A stretch of 64,000 nucleotides of DNA from the NCBI RefSeq assembly GCF_000801105.2, contig NC_079516.1, positions 48,092,908 to 48,156,907 of the forward strand. Reading direction: 5' to 3'. Source of the stretch: Raphanus sativus. Taxonomy: Eukaryota > Streptophyta > Magnoliopsida > Brassicales > Brassicaceae. The notes under the pieces are model-generated. The model ran no database searches. It saw nothing but the letters and a program-made list of their open reading frames with translations, and had not been told where the DNA came from. Position numbers and translations under genes: made by a program. Positions 9,616 through 20,584 of the stretch are shown here, one piece after another (position 1 is the first letter of the stretch; every line of letters begins with the position of its first letter).

Positions 9616-11373
9616 ATGGCCTCCTCGCCTATCTCTGGCACGCGCCACCTTACGCGCTCCCTCTTATCCAGCGCCTCCTTAGTGCCACCTCCTCGAACTC
9701 CTTCCTCCGTTCGCTGCACTGGATTTGGATCTCGGTTAGCTTACTCGACCCGGTACGTCTCAATCCGATGCCGAGCTAACCGGTCAGGCTCCGCTTACTC
9801 GCCGCTTAACTCAAACTCTAACTTCAGCGATCGGCCTCCGACGGAGATGGCGCCTCTGTTTCCAGGGTGCGATTACGAGCACTGGCTAATCGTTATGGAT
9901 AAGCCTGGCGGCGAAGGCGCGACGAAGCAGGAGATGATTGATTGTTACATCCAGACCTTAGCCAAAGTCGTTGGAAGGTATAAAACCTTTAGCTTTGATG
10001 TATGTATTTGGAACTAGTTGGAGTCTTTTTGTGTAGGTGTTTACTCTGTTTTGGTTTTGGTTTAGTGAGGAAGAGGCGAAGAAGCGAATCTACAATGTTT
10101 CGTGCGAGAGGTATTTAGGGTTTGGGTGTGAGATTGATGAAGAGACTTCTACTAAGCTTGAAGGTCTTTTACTTTACTTGCCCCTTGTCCCTCTCTCTCT
10201 TGTGTTGATAAAACAGTGTTCTTTTTAAGTGTTTTTTTTTTTGTTTTTGTTTACAACAGGTTTGCCTGGTGTTCTGTTTGTGCTACCAGATTCTTATGTT
10301 GATCCTGAAAACAAAGATTATGGAGGTAATTACTTGTCCCACCTCTTGTTCAAAGTGTTTTGGTTTCATTTTTATTTCTCAAAATGAAATCTTTGCTTTG
10401 CAACTTTGTTGAAACATGAAAGCAATGTGTTGATTAGTCCATCTTGGCAAAGCTGACGAGTCTTTTTTTGGCTATGATTAGCTTTGAATGCTAATGGACT
10501 TTAAACGAAATTATTTTTCTCTTCTAAGCTAATATTTGCAGATGGTTAATAATATATATCTAACTGCAAGCTGGTTTAGAAGAGAACATATATTGCATGC
10601 AACTCTTGAACGAGTGCTTTTACCTCTTGAAACATGAAAACAATTTTTGATTATCAGTCCATCTTGGCGAAGCTAATGAGTCTTTTGAGCTATGATTAGC
10701 TTTGAATGCCAATGGACTGACATCAGATACTCTCTCTTAGCCGATTGGTAGTGTTATATCTAACTTGCGGCAGGTTTTGAGATGAAACATATATTGCAAC
10801 TCTGGCTTGCTTCATGCTTCGACTGTTCCATCTTTAGCGAAGTTAGTGGCTTGTGACTGTGATTAGTTTTGTGTGCCAATGGCCTTCACAAAATTTACTC
10901 TTGGGATTTGACCCGATTTGCGCATCGAACTATAACACGTCCTTAGTGCACTGCAGACTGGTCGAGATGAAAACATGAAACAGTGTTTTTCTTCATTACA
11001 ACAAAAAGTGTAGCTTAAAGTCCATCTTGGCGAAGTTAATTATTCGGTTTTTTTGGGGCAATGGTTAGCTGTGAATGCTAATGGACTCGCTTCCCAAATC
11101 TTTGTTTCTTGTTCTCTGTGCTTGTATACTAAGAAGCATAGGCTCAGTTATGAGAGAAACATATCAAGAAGATAATTCACACGGTGATCTTGTAATTCCT
11201 TATTAGTATCTTCTGTTTCTGACTTTGCAGCCGAGCTGTTTGTGAATGGTGAGATAGTCCAACGATCACCAGAGAGGCAGAGGAGAGTTGAGCCGCAGCC
11301 ACAGAGAGCTCAAGACAGGCCAAGATACAATGACAGAACTCGCTATTCTCGCCGCAGAGAAAACACACGTTGA
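9616..11373 (+). CDS. MORF2: MORF2/DAL plastid RNA-editing factor
   Basis: The CDS is join(9616..9977,10066..10163,10260..10325,11231..11373), 222 residues. A Ser/Arg-rich, acid-poor N-terminus of about 50 residues looks like a plastid transit peptide. The MORF domain follows ([20 protein letters not shown] ... [17 protein letters not shown] ... [15 protein letters not shown] ... ELFVNGEIV), then a basic Arg/Gln-rich tail ([16 protein letters not shown]). MORF2 binds PPR proteins and is needed for most C-to-U editing sites in chloroplasts. It matches Arabidopsis At2g33430 as I recall it. Intron 3 is unusually long (10326-11230) and holds four repeated hairpin units. Confidence 0.96.
10436..10591 (+). 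ncRNA. Putative intronic H/ACA snoRNA, copy 1
   Basis: This is the first of four related units in MORF2 intron 3. Hairpin 1 has a terminal stem AGTCCAT/ATGGACT and an upper stem AAAGCTGA/TTAGCTTT (one G-U). An H-box match AAACGA lies at 10503-10508, just after it. Hairpin 2 has stems TTCTCTTCTAA/TTAGAAGAGAA and TTGCAG/CTGCAA. ACA at 10586-10588 follows directly. The 156-nt size and hairpin-hinge-hairpin-ACA order fit plant H/ACA guide RNAs, which direct pseudouridylation. The target is not determined. The class is inferred from structure only. Confidence 0.62.
10656..10792 (+). ncRNA. Putative intronic H/ACA snoRNA, copy 2
   Basis: Hairpin 1 pairs AGTCCAT/ATGGACT, TGGC/GCCA and AAGCTAAT/ATTAGCTT. 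Relative to copy 1, G-U pairs here are A-U or G-C, so substitutions keep the pairing. The H-box ACATCA is at 10720-10725. Hairpin 2 pairs TCTC/GAGA and GCCG/CGGC around an internal loop. ACA is at 10787-10789. Total 137 nt. Confidence 0.62.
10826..10978 (+). ncRNA. Putative intronic H/ACA snoRNA, copy 3 (divergent)
   Basis: This is the most diverged copy. Hairpin 1 keeps the outer pairing (CCAT/ATGG) and the GTTAGTG...GATTAGTTT region. The H-box candidate ACAAAA is at 10888-10893. Hairpin 2 is less clear but ends CGAGATGAAAACAT, like the other copies, with ACA at 10973-10975. Total 153 nt. Confidence 0.5.
11019..11164 (+). ncRNA. Putative intronic H/ACA snoRNA, copy 4
   Basis: Hairpin 1 has the terminal stem AGTCCAT/ATGGACT. 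Hairpin 2 pairs TTCTCT/AGAGAA and TGTGCTT/AAGCATA, leaving an asymmetric 3' loop that could be a pseudouridylation pocket. ACA is at 11159-11161. The hinge has only an imperfect H-box. Total 146 nt. The unit ends 66 bp before the last MORF2 exon. Confidence 0.55.
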
Positions 11374-11762
11374 AGTGCGGCTGAAGAGGATGGATCATAA
11401 ACCTACACCGTATGAAAGCGCAAAGGAAAGCTTTGTATGATAGTGATCATGAAGATGATGTTGCTACCCGGCGAAGTACTTTGCAGTGAGTGAATCGACC
11501 AACTTTGGATATTGTTAAAATGCCAAGTTTTGATTATAATGTATAACCTTTTTATATAATAATGTAAATTGAAGTACCGTTCCATTATGTGGCATATGTT
11601 GATCACATGCATCGTCGAAACCAGAAACTAAAGAATGTGAAGCAAGAAAGTGGTTCAGGAGAAGAATGAGGTATTCAAGAAAGTGGAAGACATTACAGAC
11701 AATGTACATCCGAAGATATGTCTCATCACATTTGTGCATTCACATTTGTGCATTCAATTAAA
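11374..11762 (+). other. MORF2 3' UTR and spacer
   Basis: Probable MORF2 3' UTR (AT-rich, with AATAATG-type signals near 11558) up to the Helitron. No gene is seen. The minus-strand frames here are short and have no recognisable homology. Confidence 0.4.
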
Positions 11763-12451
11763 TCTATCTTATTAAAACAGAAACATTCTCTTGGACCTAA
11801 CATTTATTTTGTAAGTTTTTAAATTAAATACACCTTTATACCCTAACATTTATTTTGTAAGTTTTTAAATTAAATACACCTTTATACTTTATAGTTAAAC
11901 CTATATTAAATCATTAATGTTCTTTTTTTATACTACTATCCATGTTTCCAAACAATATACTTATTTCTTATTACTATCAATGTTTCCAAACAATATATTT
12001 TATACTACTATCAATGTTTCCAAACAATACAATAATTAATCTTAATATTTTTATATCTATCATTTTCTCTTTAAAATTTTGTAGAAACATCATAATTTCA
12101 TAAATTGCAAAATAATGAACTTTAAAATTTAGATTATAAGATTACAAATTATGAAACTATTACAATTTAAATCAAATTAGATTACATATTGGTCATCCAT
12201 CAGTTCAATCGGTTAGTCTCGAATTTTAGTGATTTTTGTTAATATGAATATTTTAAAAACCTAAATTGAATTGTCAGATCTCCGGATTAACCGGTATAAT
12301 CACAATCGGGTTGAATTTAGAAACACTGATTTAAATGCAAAAATATTTTACATACACACTATTTAAAAGTTACCAAAATATTTGTTAAGTTATTAGTAAA
12401 AAATTTCATCGTAAAATATTCCGCGCTTCTAAAGCGCGGGTCATAATCTAG
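11763..12451 (+). mobile_element. Non-autonomous Helitron (689 bp)
   Basis: It starts TCTATCTTATTAAAACAGAA, a typical 5' end of Brassicaceae Helitrons, with host A before it. It ends with a GC-rich hairpin (CCGCGCTTCTAAAGCGCGG) followed by GTCATAATCTAG and host T. No terminal inverted repeats and no target duplication are present, as expected for A^T insertion. The interior is very AT-rich, with a 45-bp direct duplication near 11798-11885 and a triplicated TTTCCAAACAATA segment. It encodes nothing and would need a RepHel protein in trans. Confidence 0.85.
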
Positions 12452-12483
12452 TTAAAAAAATAAAGTTGAAGCAAGAAATAAAT

Positions 12484-12545
12484 GTGTTTGTGACTGCGAT
12501 TAGTTTTGTGTGCATAGATCTTCGCAAAAAGTAGACCCAAAAAAA
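12484..12545 (+). repeat. Displaced fragment of the MORF2-intron snoRNA-like repeat
   Basis: The sequence TGTGACTGCGATTAGTTTTG and the bases after it closely match copy 3 of the intronic array (around 10853-10905), including the downstream CTTCRCAAAA and GACCC segments. It lies outside the MORF2 gene, just beyond the Helitron. It is only a partial unit and is probably a decayed duplicate. Confidence 0.6.
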
Positions 12546-12743
12546 TAAAATAAAACAATCTAATAGATGATTGATTCACATAGTTTATATGCATTTCTTT
12601 CTGTTCCCTTTCCTTCAGAAAATGTTTTTTCTTGTGAGCCAGTTTTTGTTTCCCTTCTTGATCGGTCAAGAAACTAAAACAAACTCTCACACGGAGGTGG
12701 CCTCGCAAGTTACATTTTCATGTTTTCGTTTTTTACGTTTCTC

Positions 12744-13739
12744 TCAGATAAAATCATTACATGTATCATCAACTGAACTTTCGGGTTTTCCTTTTGATGA
12801 TTTCTTCACCGACCCTTCTCCTCCTATTGATCCTTTTAGTTTCCTCGGTTTCGATGTAGCCTTCCTTGGTGGAGCTGAACCATCAGGAGGAATATGATTA
12901 GAAGAACCTTCTGCGTCTTTGCTGCTACCACCACCACCACGCCTTCTACTACGTACTGAAGGTTCTTGATCACTCAATGACGAGTCCATTGACCCGTGTT
13001 TGCTTCTGTTATGTCTTGACTGCTTCACTGATCCATCTGATGATGCAGAACCATTATGGCCGGGTTTACTACGCCTTGTTTTCTGTTTTTGTTTCTCGTT
13101 GGTGTTTGGAGGGAGCAACTCTTTTAGCCCGCCTCCACTTTGGTTCATCTCTGTTTGACATAAACACACATCATCAATTCCTCTGAACCAATCCATATTT
13201 TTTCCATTAGAAGTTTGACACAAGAATATAAAAAAAAAATAAAACTAAACCTTGAGAGTTGTATTTATTGGAGTTTCCTCTTGAAACGACTTGACCATTC
13301 TCTTGAGGTTTGAAGTCATTCATCTGCGGTTTATTTCCACAAAATGGCAACAATGATGATATGAGTATACATTCCTATGAAAATCTGAGGCCAAACTAGT
13401 CGTTGGTACTGTCCATTGGGGATTAGTTTGGGCCTAGTAGACCAACGGGTTATAAACAAAAATAAATGTATGGAATCTATGACCGTACCCAGCTTGGCGC
13501 ATTGGTGGCTGGACCATCATTGCCGATGTGGGCAACATGCTTTACATCGGTCGGAAATCCTATCTGCATCTCCTCCTCTTTCTCTTCGTCTTCTGCAATA
13601 ACAGAACGATTGTTATGACTTGTAATGCAAGAAAGTTAGAGTTTTGCTGTTTTTATTGGTGGAAATAACGAGGAGACTCACCAAAAATCTGAGTAATGTA
13701 ACGAAGGCCTTTGAGAAGGCCTTTCATCGTCGTTGCCAT
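12744..13739 (-). CDS. RIC1: ROP-interactive CRIB motif protein RIC1
   Basis: The CDS is complement(join(12744..13150,13251..13323,13489..13592,13682..13739)), 213 residues. The start [19 protein letters not shown] is a family hallmark. The CRIB motif [14 protein letters not shown] (residues 30-43) binds active ROP GTPases. The rest is basic, Ser-rich and probably disordered ([25 protein letters not shown]), ending in DTCND. RIC1 is an effector of ROP2/ROP6 that promotes cortical microtubule ordering with katanin and acts in auxin-dependent growth. All junctions are GT-AG and in frame. It matches Arabidopsis At2g33460 as remembered. Confidence 0.93.
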
Positions 13740-15111
13740 TGAGTTTTTATGGAGGGTTGACCCCGGTTAGTGTGTAACCTCCACCCACACGCCGGAGACA
13801 ACCTTTTTTCCGTTCAAGATCTAACGATCGTTACAGCTCTGTAACTCCCGTAAACCTAAACGTGCAGGGAAAGCAAACGGAGAAACAAATCAACACAAAC
13901 AAACAGAAAAAAAATACAATGTAGTGAAATCTAAAGACTCAAAACCTTGAACGCGTGGATTTTTTCTTGACGAGAAAAAAATGTTGAAATTTTCTGAAGA
14001 AGAGAGAGAAAGAGAAGAGAGAAGGAACAAGAGATCCCTCAGAAGTTATTGGTTGAGAACAACCAAGAGAAGAAGAGGGAGAGCACTACGTTTTTTTTTT
14101 TTGGTTTACCATAGAAAGAGAAAAAAAGTTGTAAATTACAGATAATATATATATTTTAATAGTATATATTTAGATTGTTGATGGTAATGGTGACAACGTA
14201 GAGATAATCAAACCATCCATGGGAAGCAAAGTTGTCAAGAAGATTTTCCGGGTCATAAGGAAGCATACAAAAGACAACATCAAAACATATACTATTATTA
14301 TTCTTTTTTGTAACTTACTATTATTATTCTCCAACAACTAATAATACATATGCACATGTATTTGATTCTGCATGCGAAATCTAAGCTATATTGGTAAGTA
14401 TATCATCAATTTTTTTTTTTTAAACAATAATTGGGATACTATCGAGCATGTTGATGATATGATAAATTGATAATATATCATTTTCTAATATTTTTGGAGA
14501 TGGTATCATTGAGCTTGCAAGGTTTAAATCTTCTTTAAGCAATGGCGTAGGGGCCAAATTGTTTTTATGAGTTTTTAAGCTCAGAAAAAAAGGAAAAGAA
14601 TTAGACATATTTTTTGTTCAATAGAAAAAGGGCACATTTTTTTGAATTTGAGTAGGGCATTTTACAAGCTTATAGCAAGAGAAGATGATCAGAAACAGAA
14701 AGCTAGTTTTAGAGAGAGAATCATGTTTAGGGTGAAAAGACTTGTCATATGATTGGTTTTTGATAACGGTTTTGAGTTTTGTCGGAAGACAATTCGTTCT
14801 GTTTAATTAATTCATGTTTTTACAAAAAAGATTAATTCATGTAACATCAAGACATATTTGAAACATCTCACAGAAATAAAAATAAAAGATTGACAGAATC
14901 ACTGTGACAAACACTAACGAAAAGAGTTGATCAGATTGATTAGTATCTTATAAAGTTATAACATAAAGTGAACTAAGATTCAGATAGAAATTGACAAATT
15001 ATTCTGTTTCTTTGGAGGGTCTAAAAGTTATAAAATCCCAAAGAGAAAGTTAAAACGTCTCCGGCTAAGCAGATTAGGATACCGGCGATAACAATGACCA
15101 TATGTGATGGC
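13740..15111. other. RIC1 5' region and spacer to GLTP1
   Basis: Upstream of RIC1 is probable 5' UTR (about 13740-14060), including a GA-rich tract on the plus strand at 13990-14085. The remainder, to the GLTP1 stop, is AT-rich with poly-T/A runs. No gene, RNA gene or clear element is seen. Confidence 0.4.
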
Positions 15112-16267
15112 TTAAGAAGCTTTCATGTCATCCATACGGACGCTAGCCTGAGAAGGAAAAAAAAACAAGTTCAAAAGAATCAAAAAAACAAGTGAAGAAA
15201 TATGAAGGAACTGTGATGAATATAAAGTTTATAAAGAATTTGTTTACCAGGAACTTATGGTTATATTGAAGCAACGGACCAAACTCAGAGCAAAAGCTTG
15301 CCATATCAGTGTAGATGTCACCAGAACCAGATATCACATCTATGAACTTCTTCCTATCTGGAGCAAGCTTTAAGGCCATCTGATAACAAATAATCAGGAA
15401 ATCAGAATGAGACCGGATTACAGTGAATGGAAGGAGACAAAAGGCGGAAGCAAGTAAGTTCACACAGTGAAGCTAGAGCTAGCGATCCATCCGTGCCATT
15501 TCTTGAGTGTTTTCTGGTATGAGTCTCCACAAGCTTGTGACATTGACCAGTCTTGATGTGCTACCAAGTTGCGGAACAGCTCCACTAAGAAATCCATTGC
15601 TCTGAGAGAAGTAATCATATAAGTTTTTTTGAGAAGAAGTTCTCTTTAATGATTTGACCAAAAAAAAAAAAAAAAAAGTTCTCTTTAATGATTAAAATGA
15701 TGTATCTTGTTTACATGTTTACCTGGTTAGCCAGAGAAGACCGTTGGTACAGCTAGACGATCCTTTTGCAGTCTTAGACTCAATTTCGCCTTGAACAAAG
15801 GTGTACAAGTACTTGTACTTGTTGGGATCAGACAAGTAATTCTTCTCCAACCTCTACACAAGAGACGGACCAATAAATGTTACCAATGTTACACTATTCT
15901 CTGCTATCATGTTACACATTTTTATCAATGGTTTGTAACGTGGATTTGTGATTCTCCATTACCAAGATCACCTAAACTAGAAGTGAATTTTACCGATATG
16001 TTGCCACCAATGTCGGCTTTCACGAGAGTCATAGCGGGTCCAAACTTATCTGAAAATTAAACAGGAACCAAAGAAAATGAAACCAAAGAAATAGGAAACA
16101 CATTCAACGGTAAAAAAACTCCATTCAAAAAGTTTATCCTTTTTGTAACCTAAAACAGGCAAGATGGTCTTGCAGACGTCCAGAAAAGGCTTAGAAAGCA
16201 TCTCGCCATGTTCAGACTTGACATGCTTCAGTCCTTCCAAACAAGGCGTAAACACACTCCCTTCCAT
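15112..16267 (-). CDS. GLTP1: Glycolipid transfer protein 1 (GLTP fold)
   Basis: The CDS is complement(join(15112..15147,15248..15379,15466..15601,15723..15853,15994..16049,16150..16267)), 202 residues, the same length as Arabidopsis GLTP1 as I recall it. The single GLTP domain fills the protein. Residues expected to hold the sugar headgroup are present: D52 and N56 (KADIGGN), W99 (LLWLTR) and H138 (WHGW). It ends SVRMDDMKAS. The protein moves glycosylated sphingolipids, probably glucosylceramides, between membranes in the cytosol. A 5' UTR intron is likely (donor after 16816, acceptor ending 16283). All six exons join in frame. Confidence 0.95.
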
Positions 16268-19200
16268 TTTTTCAAAACAGAACTGAAAAAGAGAACAAAA
16301 AGAGGAAAATTCATATTTTATTACACAAAAATTACTACACAAAGAAAGAATAGAGATGATCCACTGACAATCATATCTTATTATATCTACCTCAAAGGTT
16401 AACAATGAGAAAAATCCACATACAAACTCATAAACAATTCGGTGGAGGATCTGAAACTAATTTCAGAAAAATGCAAAATGACAAAAAGGTTATGAATTGG
16501 TATAACCATTTATGAAAATCACTTGTAATACAAATCCATACGTAACTGCTAACAATATATGCTTCTCCTCTATACATGTACATATACAAGTACTCAAATC
16601 AGCTGCATTATATTACCGAGATTGAGAACCGCATCATAAAAATGGAGAATGTTATCAAATGGATTGGGAAAATAGAGATCTAAATATTATAAATCTGATC
16701 AAACATAGCAGCATTACACTACAGCGTGGGAATACACAGAAACAAGAAGATCTATCGATGGTGCTACGGACGAGAAAGACGATCTGTAACAGGAAAGGAC
16801 AAAAAAAAGTCGTACCTTAGGATCAGATTCTTCGCTCTTCGCACGCTCTATGGAGAAACTTATAAATTGTTTCTCTTTAAACGGCTCTTGTTTGTACATA
16901 ATTAAACAAGTCAAAATAATTATGTTATACGCCCAAATGCTATTGAGTTTTCTGTTAATATCCTGGAATTTATTTATATAGTCAATTATATCCTCATTTC
17001 AGAGGTGAAGAAGAAATTAAACGTGCAGTTACATTGCATTTGGAACCAAATTTTTGTATTTAAATTATAACGTTTGGTGTCAGCGAGTCTCTTCGGCCTG
17101 GTCGGGATAGCAGCCACGTATGTTCTAGTTTTAGTAACACGACATGGCTCTATCAAATTTGTACTCTTCTATCAACCTCGATCGGACGTACCTTTATGTT
17201 GCTGCTTTTTTTCTTCTGATTTCACATATATATGAAGAAATGTATTGTATGTTTTGTTACTTGTAGACCACGCTCGACTCGGCACATGTTGATAATTAAG
17301 CTACTACTCTATTGTTTATTTGCAAGAGATTGCTTTTTAGCCTAGATAGCCAGATAGGTACTTTGTTGATATCTTGATTCTAAGGAATTTTATTGCAGCC
17401 TTCTTTTTCTGACTTCTGATCAGTGTGTGTCTAGTCTACTATCTGGTTCATGTATAAATTTAAAAATGGACAAAAGCTTGAGCCATTTGAAGAGGTGATT
17501 ACTGATTTTAATGAAGAGCACGTAGCCCGTAGGATTAGTGATCAAAGCTCTCTCTCTCCCTCCCACAAGTGGTTTATTAACATGAGTCCTAATCTGATCC
17601 GCCTCCGTTTCTACTGTACGCAGGAAATTAAATGATGGTAGGAGGCTGTCATAACGTGTACTTGATCAAGGTTCGTTTAATATTACATTTGCTCCAAAAA
17701 CTTAATGCAACAAATTGTCTTGTTAATAACTTAATATCTTAAAGAAATTTCCTTTTATCAGTTAAAAAAAAATGTCTTGTTGCTTTAAGAAAAAAGTCTT
17801 CTAAATTTTTTACAACCCAACTATCAATGATCCTAACCTAAAAAGCAATCATGTTATATATACAAGAATAACATCCAAGATAAAACTCTAATCTTTATAA
17901 GAAAAGAGTCCATATCATGATTCATGAATTTCGTTGACTAAAAATCCACATTGTATTATTTAGACAGGACCTTAACTAACCTTCTCCGCACGCAACCGGC
18001 ATTGTTGAAGTTTCCACTGTCTCTCTTTGGACCCCACATTAATTACCAAAATAATCCACTTGTATTCTCCATAATATTTGTAAATTTAACCGTATTTTAT
18101 CACTAATTACACAAAAGGATACAAAAACTTTTCATCCACAACTGTGTCGTTGACTGTTGTCATGGTTATTTCATGCAATATATTCTATTTGTTCCTCTTT
18201 ACGTTCCCTACTAATCACACTTTTTTTTGTTTCATTCATATTTTGAGTTTTATTAGAGCAATCACACTTTTTTTTTGTTTCATTCATATTTTGAGTTTTG
18301 TTAGAGCAATTTTTCATCATTTTTGAGACTGTGAGGTGTGTACGGACGACTGTATGAGACAAAAATAAGCTCAAAGAGAAGAAATCTATCACATTTTAGA
18401 AGCAACTAAAGGGGCCCGCTCTTGACTTTCCATTTTCTCCTTGCGGTTACGCATTTACCTAATTGCACATTTTACTTGTTTATCTCGTTCCTCTACAACA
18501 TTAGCACTTTTTGTCAGTTTAATTTTATTTATGACAACCATATTCTACTTTCCTTTAAGCTCCTGAATTGGTTATATCTCGTAAAAGACTTTATGCGAAA
18601 ACCCAAGCAATTAATTATTTTTCTGAGCGGCATATGCATATCATTTGCATTCCCCAATTAAACCATACATGTATGAATTGTGGCATAAGAAACCCGCGTT
18701 CCCGCCACCTCAATCTCAGGCCTCAGATATAACAACCATAGAAAAATAATCAATCAATTAAAATAATTAAATAACTATAATACAACGATATGCCATATAG
18801 AACGTTATTCCATCGAAATGGAAATACTTGGAGCACATCAATTCAATTTCATTTCGTTTAAATTTTATTATTGTTGCACGAAGCCAGCCATTTTGGAATT
18901 TCTTTTCTTCGGTTTTACGTAAGAGTACTGATTGAGTAACGTGTTGGTTTATAAAACCGATATTAGTGGTTGACAAAAAGCCCATATTAATGAAATATAC
19001 CTTTTTGTAATTAAGAAAAACAGGAGTTATGCAATTTATTATCTGGATTGGGAAAAGATAACTGGACCATCCATCAGAGTTGAGGAATCTGCTGGGCATT
19101 GGTTACTTTCATGGACCCATGAAATGAAATCACATCGCTGTCATCGAATGCTATCGAAATTTAGTTGGCATACGCATCTCTATTCACCAGTTCTCCTAAC

Positions 19201-19610
19201 ACAAATATACAAAACTATTAATATGCTCCCTAATGTACTTGTTGGTATGGTATATATTCGTGTGATGTTTGGAAAGTAAGTAAACCGGCAAAAGATAACT
19301 AACGGTCGAAAATGCCAAGACAGCGGTTGATATATAAATACTATTAGTCCGCGGTCTGACCAGAACGATCCATTGACCTGGAGACTTGGAAGATGCTCTA
19401 GTTCGCTTTCTTGGTCAATTTAAAATAGTAGTGCTACTTAATTCACTTCATTACGACATGGGTAAGAATATAAAATTAGGAGCACATACTCAACCACATC
19501 AATTGCTATAAAATAAAACTCAACGTTACCTTCTCCATTTCAGTAACCTTTCAGCTTCTTCTTTCTTGTCTAACTTTCTACGGTTTGAACCTAAAAAAAT
19601 CCTTAAAACG
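16268..19610. other. GLTP1 5' leader and long spacer to NAC041
   Basis: 16268-16900 holds the GLTP1 5' UTR with its intron. From about 16,920 to 19,500 I see no gene, only AT-rich sequence with a tandem duplication at 18213-18310. Short frames such as 17450-17635 and 18422-18661 show no homology I recognise. The NAC041 promoter at the right end has a TATA-like TATAAAATA near 19507. Confidence 0.4.
18213..18310. repeat. Tandem duplication of ~48 bp
   Basis: Two adjacent copies begin AATCACACTTTTTTTTGTTT and end TTAGAGC, differing by a T-run length and one base. It is simple recent slippage or duplication in a non-coding spacer. Confidence 0.85.
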
Positions 19611-20584
19611 ATGGAAAAACGGAGTTCCATTAAGAACAGAAAAATGAGATTACCACCAGGGTTCAGATTTCACCCAACAGATGAAGAGCTAGTGGTTCAG
19701 TATTTAAGTCGAAAAGTGTCCGGTTTACCCTTACCAGCTTATGTTATACCGGAAATTGATATCTGTAAAACCGAACCATGGGATTTGCCAGGTAATGAAT
19801 TATGAAATACAAATCCTATCCCTTTTTTGTGTGTTTCACTTTCATCCTATCCAAATATTTTTGATGGTTTAAAAATTTGCATGCATGAATGGATGATCCA
19901 GGTGGTTGTGATTCAGAGAGGTATTTTTTTAGCACGAGGGAAGCTAAATACCCAAACGGAAACCGGTCGAACCGATCAACCGGTTCGGGTTATTGGAAAG
20001 CGACTGGAATAGATGGGCAAATCGGGAAGAATGTTCTTGGGATGAAGAAAACTCTGGTTTTCTATAAAGGGAAACCTCCAAACGGGACGAGAACCAATTG
20101 GGTTCTTCATGAGTATCGTCTTGTTGATTCTCAACATCGATCATATGTACGTGAAGTTTTCACATATTCGATCAAATGATTCGATCCGATTGAAACTGTG
20201 CTAAAAACTGACTCTTTCTTGTTTGTTTGTTTGGATTAAAAGGGAGAGAACACAAACTGGGTTCTATGCAGAGTGTTCTTGAAGAAGAGGAGCAATAATA
20301 ATAGTAAGAAGAAAGAAAACGAGAGAGAGGAGCAGAAGAAGGAAGAGAGAGAACGTGACGACAACAAGAGTACTTGTCCGATATTTTATGACTTTTTGGG
20401 AAATGACGTGAAGAACAGAAGATGCTGCGATTTGAACTTGACTCGTACGTTTTGTTGTTGTTCTTCTTCGGCGTCTTCGTCGGTTTGCTCAAGTGCTTTA
20501 ACTCGGACATCTTTTAATATTGTCTCTCATGATCATCATGAAGAAATTAGTTGTCGGGAAAATAAGTTTCGTTTGTTTCTGTAA
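19611..20584 (+). CDS. NAC041: NAC transcription factor, NAC041-like
   Basis: The CDS is join(19611..19791,19902..20146,20243..20584), 255 residues. The NAC domain is complete: [75 protein letters not shown] and [12 protein letters not shown]. The C-terminal third is an Asn/Lys/Glu-rich linker, a CCDLNLT segment, a Ser/Cys-rich patch and a conserved end ENKFRLFL. The start at MEKRSS is chosen because relatives start there, although the frame is open further upstream. The three-exon structure is standard for NAC genes. It matches Arabidopsis At2g33480 (ANAC041) as remembered. It is a nuclear DNA-binding regulator with poorly known targets. Confidence 0.93.

Noticed and set aside
10436..10500. 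Hairpin 1 read as a plant microRNA precursor
   Set aside because: Arms are short (about 20 nt) with a small loop, and the adjoining second hairpin plus ACA is conserved in all copies, which fits H/ACA snoRNA better.
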